A stretch of DNA of 64,000 nucleotides, from positions 496,001-560,000 of the forward strand of contig NZ_QEIG01000008.1 in the NCBI RefSeq assembly GCF_014324365.1. The letters run 5' to 3'. A program made the translations under genes and the position numbers. The notes under the pieces were generated by a model, which made no database searches, was not told the origin of the DNA, and was given only the letters and a program-made list of their open reading frames with translations. Below are positions 45,095 through 52,346 of the stretch, one piece after another. The DNA comes from Algoriphagus sp. AK58. GTDB taxonomy: Bacteria; Bacteroidota; Bacteroidia; Cytophagales; Cyclobacteriaceae. Within the stretch, counting starts at the first letter, position 1, and every line of letters begins with the position of its first letter.

Positions 45095-46132
45095 TCAGGA
45101 ATAAGCAACCAGTTTTTTTGCTATTTGATCGAGTTCAGATTGGTATTTACGTACCGAAAGCAATCCGTCTTCATGCAAGGCCTTAAGATTCTTCAAGTCT
45201 GCCTTGTCCATGTCCGAACTGGCATTCTGAAGTACAGGCTCGAGGCGGTAATAATCCTCTGCATTTTTGGCTGAAAGAGTCCCAAATATTTTTCTAAGTT
45301 GATAATCCACGGTTTCAGAGTTTCCACTCATCATGATATCAATCAGAGGCTGCACCCATTTGATAAGACCAGCATCTTTAAACTCCTTAAAATAGTAGGG
45401 AGTCTTCACTGAACCTGTCCCCATAGAGATAATCAACATGTCCTTCGCACTTGGAGTATCAGGCTTCTGTTCATCATTCAGGATTTTTTTGAAATTCAAT
45501 TTCCTGCATTCTGAATAGGCGCAAAGCGCAGGATTATTGGCAAAAACACCTCCGTCAATCAGCGCGTGAGGGGTCCCAAACATGGAGAAAATATGAGCGG
45601 GCTCGAAATACGTAGGGGCCGCAGAAGTCGCGCGTGCCACGTCTTTGAAATAATAATCGTAAATCGGGCTATCCGCATCAGCACTGGTGAAAAAGTGAGC
45701 CATCCGATTTCGAATATCGTAACTGGTAATCAGACAGGGTTTCTTTGACTGACTCAGGCGAATTTCTCCAAAATAGGTATTCAGAGCCCTTTCCAGTTCC
45801 TTTTGTGAATATCGTTCGTCCCTGAGTCCTCCCATTCTTTTCAATTTTTCACTGAGGGATACGTCGAAAATCTCATCGCCTTGGTCCAAATACAGGTCAA
45901 GAGCTTCTTTGGCAGAAAAGCGATGCCCTCCGTTTTCATCGGGACATAGCATGATCAAGCCCAAAATACCTCCGGTGCTTGTGCCTGCAACAAAATCCAC
46001 ATACTCGCCAATTTTGGCTTCCGGATTGTTTGATTCTTTACGGATTTGTTGCTCAAGGTAGGTGAGCATGGTGCCGGGCAAAATACCGCGGATTCCACCC
46101 CCATCGATGGATAAAATTCTTACTTTTTTCAT
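45095..46132 (-). CDS. Patatin-like phospholipase
   Basis: This 345-residue cytosolic lipase has the patatin marks: the oxyanion motif DGGGIRG (ILSIDGGGIRGILPG), the Ser-hydrolase motif GTSTGG, and the catalytic Asp in LIDGGVFANNPA. The family frees fatty acids from phospholipids. The protein resembles the CapV-type patatins used as effectors in CBASS anti-phage systems, and also housekeeping patatins of similar size. No cyclic-nucleotide synthetase is adjacent, so a defence role is not supported. It is monocistronic; the 516-bp element ends 17 bases beyond its stop. Confidence 0.93.
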   Translation of the reverse strand: MKKVRILSIDGGGIRGILPGTMLTYLEQQIRKESNNPEAKIGEYVDFVAGTSTGGILGLIMLCPDENGGHRFSAKEALDLYLDQGDEIFDVSLSEKLKRMGGLRDERYSQKELERALNTYFGEIRLSQSKKPCLITSYDIRNRMAHFFTSADADSPIYDYYFKDVARATSAAPTYFEPAHIFSMFGTPHALIDGGVFANNPALCAYSECRKLNFKKILNDEQKPDTPSAKDMLIISMGTGSVKTPYYFKEFKDAGLIKWVQPLIDIMMSGNSETVDYQLRKIFGTLSAKNAEDYYRLEPVLQNASSDMDKADLKNLKALHEDGLLSVRKYQSELDQIAKKLVAYS

Positions 46133-46255
46133 AAAAATCGGGTTAAAAACTAGTAAAAGGTACAGCCCATCTGCCTCAATTCCAAAAAATTACACCCCAA
46201 TTCTTTCTTCGAAAATCTCTACCATTTTCATTTTATTCTTTGGAACTTAAGCTTC

Positions 46256-47191
46256 ATGAAGAAAAGTCCGTTGTTTATCCTTTGGGTAATATTTTGTTTT
46301 TCCTGCCAGAAAGAATCCTCTCTCCATCCTCATGAGGGATTTGTGGAAGTCACAGGCGGAAAAATCTGGTATGAAGTAGTAGGAGAAGGACCCAATCCCC
46401 CCGTTCTTCTCCTTCACGGAGGACCGGGAAGTGCAAGTTTTGGGTTTGATCCCCTGAGAGAGCTCGATTACAATGGCCCGATTATTTTTTGGGATCAGCT
46501 GGGATGCGGAAGATCTGAGGCACTCTCGGACACGACACTGATGACTATTGAAAACTTCGTGGATCAGACTGAACGGTTGAGACGTCACCTGGGCTTGGAG
46601 GATTTTGTGCTTTATGGGCACTCATGGGGTAGCATGTTGGGAATCGATTATTTCCTCAGGTATCCTGAAGAGGTCAAGGCTATTATTTTTAGCAGTCCAT
46701 TATTCAGCACCGATCGTTGGATCGCCGATGCAGACACCTTGATCGCCACCTTGCCTGACTCCATTCAGCAGGTTATTCGGCACTTTGAGACGACCGGAGA
46801 ATACGATCATCCCGAATACCTGGCCGCAACGGAGATGTATTACGACAAGTATGTGACCCGTAAAAAGCAGCCCAAGGTTGACAGAAGCCATCTGAAGCTT
46901 TCCTCGGGCTCAGAAATTTACCGCTACATGTGGGGGCCCAGTGAGTTTAATTCCACCGGAACCCTGAGGGACTTTGACCGACTGGAAGACTTGTCCGGTA
47001 TCGATGTTCCTACGCTTTTGGTCTGTGGGGAATTTGATGAAGCTAGGCCTGAGACCATCCGGTTTTATTCCGGCCTGATCCCAGGATCCAGGGTGGAAAT
47101 TATCCCGGATGCCGCTCATAGCACCCTCAATGATAACCGGGAAGCCATGCTGAAAGTCATCGGGAGTTTCTTGGAAACCGTAATAAAATGA
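46256..47191 (+). CDS. Alpha/beta hydrolase of the proline iminopeptidase family
   Basis: This 311-residue exported hydrolase (lipobox FCFSCQKE) has the S33 marks: HGGPGSASFGFDPL, the phrase FWDQLGCGRSE, the nucleophile elbow GHSWGSMLG and a C-terminal catalytic Asp/His pair (CGEFDEARPE, DAAHSTLN). The family cleaves N-terminal proline from peptides, and some members act on other small amides or esters. The lipoprotein signal places it in the envelope. A CHAD-domain gene starts three bases after its stop, so they share a transcript. Confidence 0.93.
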   Translation: MKKSPLFILWVIFCFSCQKESSLHPHEGFVEVTGGKIWYEVVGEGPNPPVLLLHGGPGSASFGFDPLRELDYNGPIIFWDQLGCGRSEALSDTTLMTIENFVDQTERLRRHLGLEDFVLYGHSWGSMLGIDYFLRYPEEVKAIIFSSPLFSTDRWIADADTLIATLPDSIQQVIRHFETTGEYDHPEYLAATEMYYDKYVTRKKQPKVDRSHLKLSSGSEIYRYMWGPSEFNSTGTLRDFDRLEDLSGIDVPTLLVCGEFDEARPETIRFYSGLIPGSRVEIIPDAAHSTLNDNREAMLKVIGSFLETVIK

Positions 47192-47194
47192 TCC

Positions 47195-48013
47195 ATGAGG
47201 GAAAACTTGGCCTATCTGAAAAAACGGAGATCAGCACTGAAATTCCTGATCCGGACACCCAAACGGAAGTTTACCAAAGACCGGTTTCACCTGCTTCGGG
47301 TGGAACTCAAAAAACTGAAAGCCATTCTTCTCCGGATGGAATTCTTGCTTCCTGATTTTGACAGAAAAAAATTCTACAAACCGTTCCGCAAACTTTTTGC
47401 ACAAGCTGGAAAGGTGAGAGAAATCCAAATTGAAAAGGAAATTCTAAGAAGCTATGGAGTCCTAGAACAGATACCGGAATACGTTCTCCTCCTCAACAAA
47501 AAAATCCAGAAAGAGCGTGTTCGGTTTTTTAATGTCAGAACCCTAGCCCTCAATTCAAAAATCGAAAAGCGACTAAAGGTCTTAAGGCGCAACGTTCGGA
47601 AAGTTTCCCAAATCGACTCTGGACCCTTTCTGGCCAACTTAATCGGTGAAATCAAATCGCTCTTGGCAACCGGAATTCTGGAGGAACAAAGCGCTCATTT
47701 GCTCCGCAAAAAGCTCAAAAACCTGAAATATAACTTGGAAAGCCTTCAAGATGAAAAGATGGTCAACAGGCATCCGGAACAGGAGGAATTGGTCAATCTT
47801 CTTGGAACCTGGCATGATTTGGTAACGGTACAACGGACTCTTCTGTCTGATATTTTTGAACTTCCGGTAAAAGAAGAAGAGAAGGAAAGCCTACAGAGAA
47901 TAACCGGCACTATCCAATCTGATTCTGAGAGAATATTTAAGGAAATCAACCAGAAAATCCCGCTGTTTGATGATTTTATTCTCCCCCCAAAACTTAAATC
48001 ATCACAGGATTGA
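47195..48013 (+). CDS. CHAD-domain protein
   Basis: This 272-residue, strongly basic and helical protein has two CHAD repeats: FHLLRVELKKLKAILLRMEFLLPDF in the first and LLRKKLKNLKYNLESLQDE with LLGTWHDLVTVQRTLLSD in the second. CHAD domains bind polyphosphate through Lys/Arg residues and are found on polyphosphate granules. No CYTH domain or polyphosphate kinase is adjacent. It starts three bases after the hydrolase gene. The first His and Arg of the repeat are conserved, so binding is plausible. Confidence 0.88.
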   Translation: MRENLAYLKKRRSALKFLIRTPKRKFTKDRFHLLRVELKKLKAILLRMEFLLPDFDRKKFYKPFRKLFAQAGKVREIQIEKEILRSYGVLEQIPEYVLLLNKKIQKERVRFFNVRTLALNSKIEKRLKVLRRNVRKVSQIDSGPFLANLIGEIKSLLATGILEEQSAHLLRKKLKNLKYNLESLQDEKMVNRHPEQEELVNLLGTWHDLVTVQRTLLSDIFELPVKEEEKESLQRITGTIQSDSERIFKEINQKIPLFDDFILPPKLKSSQD

Positions 48014-48112
48014 TCACCATATTGAAATACATACCTCTTTCAATCCCTGATTCCGTTGAAAAGGGAGACGATTACTTTTCACATTTTAAAATCCAGTTTC
48101 ATTTTAGCATCC

Positions 48113-49093
48113 ATGAAAGCCTCTGTTCGCCAATCTTACTGTTCTGCAGATTCCATACAACTTGTGGATCTTCCAATTCCCGAACCAAAGCCTGATGAAA
48201 TTAGAATTCGGGTGATGGCCACGACAGTCAACCGGACTGACTTGGGAGTCTTGACAGGTAAACCCTACGCCATGCGGTTATTTGCCGGATTTCCAAAACC
48301 ACGCTTTGCAGTAACGGGGACGGATTTTGCAGGAGTGGTGGACAAATTAGGTGTGGGAGTACAGGACTTCCAGATTGGTGACCGGGTATGGGGATTTTGG
48401 GACCACGGACAGGGAACCCATGCGGAGTATGCCTGCATTCCGACCAAATACCCCATGTTACCCATTCCCGAGGGAGTTGGTTTTGCTGAAATCGTAGCCT
48501 GCGGGGAAGCTGCCCATTATGCATTTAATTTTCTCAATAAAGTCAACCCAAGTGAGGGAGACCATGTCTTGGTCAATGGCGGCACGGGAGGAATAGGATC
48601 CGCAGCAATTCAATTGCTCAAGGCCAGAGGAATCCTTGTGACCGCCGTTTGTCATGAGGCCCATGTCGACCTAGTCAAATCCTTGGGGGCAGATCGAGTC
48701 ATAGCACTGGAAAAAGAGGATTTCACCAAGGAGTCTATTCAATACGATTTTGTTTTTGACGCAGTGGGAAAAAGCCGGTTTAAGTGTTGCAAGTCCATCC
48801 TGAAGCCAAAAGGAGTTTATCTTTCATCCGAACTCGGGCCCAATTGGGAAAATATTACATTAGCCCTTTACACGCCGATTTTGGGAGGAAAAAAAGTGGT
48901 TTTCCCTGTGCCCGGGTCCATCCGGGAAAGTATGGATGCGATTCAATCCCTGTTGTTGGAAGGGAAATTCCATCCACTGATCGATGAAAAGCAGTTCCGA
49001 TTAGATCAGATGAAAGAGGCTTTTGCGTATGTGGCTTCGGGAAAGAAAGTCGGAAATGTGATTTTGAAGGTTGGAGATGGGACAAAGCAATGA
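48113..49093 (+). CDS. Zinc-free alcohol dehydrogenase/quinone oxidoreductase family
   Basis: This protein of about 326 residues starts at ATG 48113 (MKASVRQSYCSADSIQL); a longer frame to 48056 adds a non-matching N terminus. It belongs to the medium-chain dehydrogenases: RVMATTVNRTDLGVLTG, FPKPRFAVTGTDFAGVV, VNGGTGGIGSAAIQLLKARG for NAD(P)H binding and FVFDAVGKSRF. The Cys/His zinc ligands of classical alcohol dehydrogenases are missing, as in quinone oxidoreductases. The substrate is unknown. It follows the CHAD gene by 99 bases on the same strand. Confidence 0.92.
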   Translation: MKASVRQSYCSADSIQLVDLPIPEPKPDEIRIRVMATTVNRTDLGVLTGKPYAMRLFAGFPKPRFAVTGTDFAGVVDKLGVGVQDFQIGDRVWGFWDHGQGTHAEYACIPTKYPMLPIPEGVGFAEIVACGEAAHYAFNFLNKVNPSEGDHVLVNGGTGGIGSAAIQLLKARGILVTAVCHEAHVDLVKSLGADRVIALEKEDFTKESIQYDFVFDAVGKSRFKCCKSILKPKGVYLSSELGPNWENITLALYTPILGGKKVVFPVPGSIRESMDAIQSLLLEGKFHPLIDEKQFRLDQMKEAFAYVASGKKVGNVILKVGDGTKQ

Positions 49094-49204
49094 GTGGTTA
49101 TCCACTGATGGGGATTTGTTGTGATTCTTTCCCGGATAAATTCAAACTAGTGTTCCAAAGATTGGTCTTGGTATGAGTATCTTTATTGGATAGCCAACCT
49201 GATC

Positions 49205-50191
49205 ATGCCTCCTGTTAAAATTTTGGAGCCTCTCCTTCTGTTTTGCTTAGTTTTTCTGACTTCCTCCAGGAATATGGCTCAGGATCTTGATCCTAGAGCT
49301 TACATGAGGGTTCCTGTCAAAACGACCACGGCTTTTACCGGTTTTGCTTATTCATTCGGCGGAGTGGTCACGGATCCCACTCTCCCATTAGAAAATGTAA
49401 AAGCTGATGTTCAGGCCACCTCCTTTGGAGTTTCTCACTCTTTTGGCTTATTAGGCAAAACCACTCAGGTTTTAATGGTCCTCCCTTATTCCTGGGCTCA
49501 TGTTTCCGGAAGTATCGGAGAGAAAGATTCCACCACTTACAGATCCGGTTTAGCTGACGCACGATTCAGATTCACCATGCTTTTGATAGGAGGAAAAGCC
49601 TCCACCCTTCAGGAAATTATCCAGGCTCCCAGAAAGACAATCCTCGGATTTGGCCTCAATTTATCCATACCTACCGGTGAATTTTTTCCCGAAAAACTGA
49701 TCAATCTGGGTACCAACCGATGGGCTCTTCGTCCAGAACTGGCCCTTTCTCAGCCTTTGGGAAAGCGATGGCTGGTCGATGTCTATTCCGGAGTTTGGCT
49801 TTTTACCGACAACAATACCTTCTATCCGGGGACTTCAGTACGGGGACAAGAGCCCATGGGGGCATTTCAGGCTCACCTCAGTTACAATATCAAACCTACC
49901 CTCTGGGTTGCTTTTGATGCCACTCATTATGTGGGAGGAAAATCATCTATAGACAATGAATTCCGAGATGACCGTCAGGAAAACACACGAATTGGCCTAA
50001 CTGCAGTAATTCCCACTGGAAGGTTTAGCTCCTTGAAATTTGCCGCGAGTACAGGTGCGGTAGTCCGAGTAGGACAGGATTTCACCACTTTCTCTTTGGG
50101 TTGGCAGCGGACCTGGATAAAAGGCCTAAAAAATCAGCCAAAGGGGGTTCCAAAATCCGCTAGCCCTTTTTCCAGGCTGACCCCACTTTGA
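49205..50191 (+). CDS. Outer-membrane beta-barrel protein (MetA phenol-degradation family-like)
   Basis: This 328-residue protein has a signal peptide (LTSSRNMAQDLD) and then alternating hydrophobic strands of an outer-membrane beta barrel (TAFTGFAYSFGGV, TQVLMVLPYSWAHVSGS, LGFGLNLSIPTGEF, WLVDVYSGVWLFTDN, TLWVAFDATHYVGGKS, RIGLTAVIPTGRFSSLKFAAS). The GEFF and PTGRFSSL patterns match the transporter family around MetA. The transported molecule is not known. Its last 32 bases overlap the end of the convergent ThrE-domain gene on the minus strand. Confidence 0.82.
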   Translation: MPPVKILEPLLLFCLVFLTSSRNMAQDLDPRAYMRVPVKTTTAFTGFAYSFGGVVTDPTLPLENVKADVQATSFGVSHSFGLLGKTTQVLMVLPYSWAHVSGSIGEKDSTTYRSGLADARFRFTMLLIGGKASTLQEIIQAPRKTILGFGLNLSIPTGEFFPEKLINLGTNRWALRPELALSQPLGKRWLVDVYSGVWLFTDNNTFYPGTSVRGQEPMGAFQAHLSYNIKPTLWVAFDATHYVGGKSSIDNEFRDDRQENTRIGLTAVIPTGRFSSLKFAASTGAVVRVGQDFTTFSLGWQRTWIKGLKNQPKGVPKSASPFSRLTPL

Positions 50192-50666
50192 ATTTCCCCA
50201 CAAATTCCAATTTGAACAGTACAAGAGGTATGGTGACTCCAAGGGTAATTGCTAACAACACGAAGAGGGTCATGGTCCCGTTGTAAAGCGTCCGATTGAC
50301 AATCTCTCCGTACTTATCATCCGGTGTTTGTGCCAAGGCCATCAGTCCCAGCATGGCTTTATAGGCAAATGCACCCGGTACCAAAGGAATCACGGAAGGT
50401 ATCGTGATCATCATAGGAATCAATTTTTTCCAATTCCCGAGAAACACTCCCATAAAGCCAATTGCCAAGCCGGCTACAAAAGTTGAAAGTACGATTCTCC
50501 CTCCAATCGCGGGAAGCATCAAGCCAAATTTGACCACCCCACCGAGAAAGCCAACCAGTAGAACCATCCAAAGACTTTGTCTTGGAGCATTAAACAAAAT
50601 AGCAAAGCCAAAAGCAGCGACACTGCATGCAAACCCTTTAAATATCACCTCCAGCAGTTCCATCAA
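50160..50666 (-). CDS. Threonine/serine exporter ThrE, second half (DUF3815)
   Basis: This 168-residue membrane protein has about five helices. Motifs such as FGFAILFNAPRQSLW and ITIPSVIPLVPGAFAYKAMLGLMA match the second half of ThrE-type amino-acid exporters. ThrE of Corynebacterium is a single protein; here, as in many bacteria, two genes share the job. It overlaps the upstream ThrE half by four bases, and its 3' end overlaps the convergent outer-membrane gene by 32 bases. Export of threonine or serine is family knowledge; the substrate here is untested. Confidence 0.9.
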   Translation of the reverse strand: MMELLEVIFKGFACSVAAFGFAILFNAPRQSLWMVLLVGFLGGVVKFGLMLPAIGGRIVLSTFVAGLAIGFMGVFLGNWKKLIPMMITIPSVIPLVPGAFAYKAMLGLMALAQTPDDKYGEIVNRTLYNGTMTLFVLLAITLGVTIPLVLFKLEFVGKFKVGSAWKKG

Positions 50667-51439
50667 AAAGGAATTTGAAAGATATATAAAACAGAGGCCA
50701 AACCAGCTGCTATCCCAAAAGCATGCATCAAGGCATTAAATCCCCGGTCGATCCCATTAAGAATAAAACCATCCAACAAATCCACAAAGGAAATGACCAA
50801 AGGCACACCCGGAACCAGAAATAGAACACTGGTAGCAAAAGCATGATCCAGCTGTGTGGAAAAGCCAATTACCCAGAAAACACCGATCACTAAGGAGGAG
50901 AAAAAAGAACTGAAATACGTAGTCAAATAGATGTTGACACTTCGCTTAATCAGTTCTTGTTTCAGAAATAATCCGACAAACGTGGCCAAGAAAACAATCA
51001 CCATCTCCAAAAAATTTCCTCCAAACAGGTAACAGAATGCTGCACCTGCCAAACCAACTACCGCCAAAATTATCGCTCTGGGATAATGGGGCTGTTTCTT
51101 AATCAGCTGAATACGATCCTTTATCTGAGGATAAGGAAGTGGGTTCTTTACTAATTCCAAACTTAAATTGCTGATTTCGGAGACCACTTTAAAATTCACC
51201 CCTGGAAGAGAGCTTTTACTTCTTCCTCCGGAAAAAGTATTGCCCTGCGCATCCTGAATACTGATAGAAAGATGCCTGGTGCTGAGGTTGAGATGAATCT
51301 CAAAACCATAGGCCTTCGCTACCCGAAACAAAATCAAATTGACTCGACGGGTAGGTGCGCCTGCATGAAGCATGGTTATCCCCATTTCCAGCAAAAGTTT
51401 TCCCAATTGGTCGGGATTGAGGGACTTAAAATCTGCCAT
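50663..51439 (-). CDS. Threonine/serine exporter ThrE, first half (DUF1212)
   Basis: This 258-residue membrane protein begins with a soluble region containing the ThrE signature LLEMGITMLHAGAPTRRVN and SISIQDAQGN, then about five helices (ILAVVGLAGAAFCYLFGG, TSVLFLVPGVPLVISFVDLLDG). It fits the DUF1212 half of ThrE, which forms the exporter with the DUF3815 half encoded with a four-base overlap downstream. It is divergent from hsp20 across a 389-base gap that holds an FNR-type palindrome and an inverted repeat. Confidence 0.93.
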   Translation of the reverse strand: MADFKSLNPDQLGKLLLEMGITMLHAGAPTRRVNLILFRVAKAYGFEIHLNLSTRHLSISIQDAQGNTFSGGRSKSSLPGVNFKVVSEISNLSLELVKNPLPYPQIKDRIQLIKKQPHYPRAIILAVVGLAGAAFCYLFGGNFLEMVIVFLATFVGLFLKQELIKRSVNIYLTTYFSSFFSSLVIGVFWVIGFSTQLDHAFATSVLFLVPGVPLVISFVDLLDGFILNGIDRGFNALMHAFGIAAGLASVLYIFQIPF

Positions 51440-51513
51440 TCTTTGGATTGAATTCTAGGCTAATATAAACCTGAAAAATCCATTAGAAAATCTTCTACGG
51501 ACTTATCCCCATC

Positions 51514-51575
51514 GGAGGATTAAATCAGATGATACTATTTACTTTCCGATCCTTATATGGAAGTCCTAATCCTCC
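51514..51575. repeat. Inverted repeat GGAGGATTA/TAATCCTCC
   Basis: GGAGGATTA at 51514-51522 and TAATCCTCC at 51567-51575 are a perfect 9-bp inverted repeat with 44 bases between. It is not a terminator (no T-run). It could be a cloverleaf-like RNA structure or paired operator half sites for thrE. Confidence 0.45.
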
Positions 51576-51721
51576 ATCTCCAAAGTGACCGTTTTTTTTG
51601 AATTTCAAGCCCCTCGCGCCGAATGCTATAGCCTAATCCGGGATAAACTGGCGATCCGTTTTTTTCACTCCTACTCTTTCGTATTAATTCCGTCATCATT
51701 CAGGCAAACAAATCTCTCAGA

Positions 51722-51735
51722 TTGATCACAATCAA
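51722..51735. promoter_or_regulatory. FNR-type palindrome before hsp20
   Basis: TTGATCACAATCAA is a perfect match to the FNR consensus TTGAT-N4-ATCAA. It lies 93 bases before the hsp20 ATG. GACTTTTG at 51747-51754, one mismatch from TAnnTTTG, is a possible -7 element downstream. A Crp/Fnr-family regulator would be expected to bind. Confidence 0.5.
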
Positions 51736-51828
51736 TTGATAGTGTGACTTTTGTCATTCATTTTTTCTGAAAAACAGCGGAGATTAGACAATGGAAAAAA
51801 AAGAATAAGAACCTTAAAATTGAAAGCC

Positions 51829-52275
51829 ATGAGCAACGTAGCAAAAAGAAATGGAAGCTTCTGGCCAAAAATGATGCAGGACTTTTTTGGCACAGAGAAT
51901 CCCTTTGATTGGGATGAGAAGTTTTGGTTACCTGAGAAATCAGTGGAAATCCCCTCAACCAACGTGATCGAAAACGAGAAGGAGTTCAAGCTGGAAATGT
52001 CGGCACCGGGTTTTGACAAAAAGGATTTTAAAGTTGATGTACACGACGGAGTGTTGAGTATTTCGGCAGAGCGGAAGAATGAATCAGAGGAGAAGAAAGA
52101 AAATTACCGAAAGAAGGAATTTTCCTACTCAAGTATTCGAAGATCATTTGCCTTACCTGAAAATGTAAAGGAAGACGGCATTGACGCAAAATATGAAAAT
52201 GGAATTCTTCACTTACTTCTTCCCAAAAAAGCCATAGAGCCGGCAAAGGCCAAAAAAGAGATTTCGGTAGGTTAA
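51829..52275 (+). CDS. Hsp20/alpha-crystallin small heat-shock protein
   Basis: This 148-residue chaperone holds unfolding proteins in the cytosol without ATP. The start chosen is ATG 51829 (MSNVAKRNGSFWPKMMQD); the frame upstream is Lys-rich and not coding. The alpha-crystallin domain (about residues 38-128) has VIENEKEFKLEMSAPGFDKKDF, DVHDGVLSISAERK and YENGILHLLLPKK, including the conserved GILHL. The C-terminal IxI-type tail is short. It may be controlled by an FNR-type site. A terminator follows. Confidence 0.95.
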   Translation: MSNVAKRNGSFWPKMMQDFFGTENPFDWDEKFWLPEKSVEIPSTNVIENEKEFKLEMSAPGFDKKDFKVDVHDGVLSISAERKNESEEKKENYRKKEFSYSSIRRSFALPENVKEDGIDAKYENGILHLLLPKKAIEPAKAKKEISVG

Positions 52276-52311
52276 TAGGTTAAAAGGGTTATTTTTTAAG
52301 TATTGGTTTGG

Positions 52312-52340
52312 CCCCCGGGATTTTCCCTCCCGGGGGTTTT
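52312..52340. terminator. Strong terminator between convergent genes
   Basis: CCCCCGGGA and TCCCGGGGG form a 9-bp perfect stem at 52312-52320 and 52328-52336, followed by TTTT. It lies between hsp20 and fhs. Confidence 0.88.
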
Positions 52341-52346
52341 GCTTTT

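Larger units (their letters stand above)
51440..51828. other. 389-base divergent control region
   Basis: This gap between thrE (minus) and hsp20 (plus) holds a 9-bp inverted repeat (51514-51575), a T-rich stretch and a perfect FNR-type palindrome (51722-51735). No gene is seen; the open frame that reads into hsp20 from 51751 does not look coding before 51829. Confidence 0.6.

Noticed and set aside
45095..46132. CBASS anti-phage operon
   Set aside because: No CD-NTase, E1/E2 or JAB gene is adjacent to the patatin gene, so only the lipase is annotated.
51751..51828. Longer N terminus of Hsp20
   Set aside because: The upstream codons are Lys/Arg-rich and unlike Hsp20, while the ATG at 51829 gives a normal protein length.
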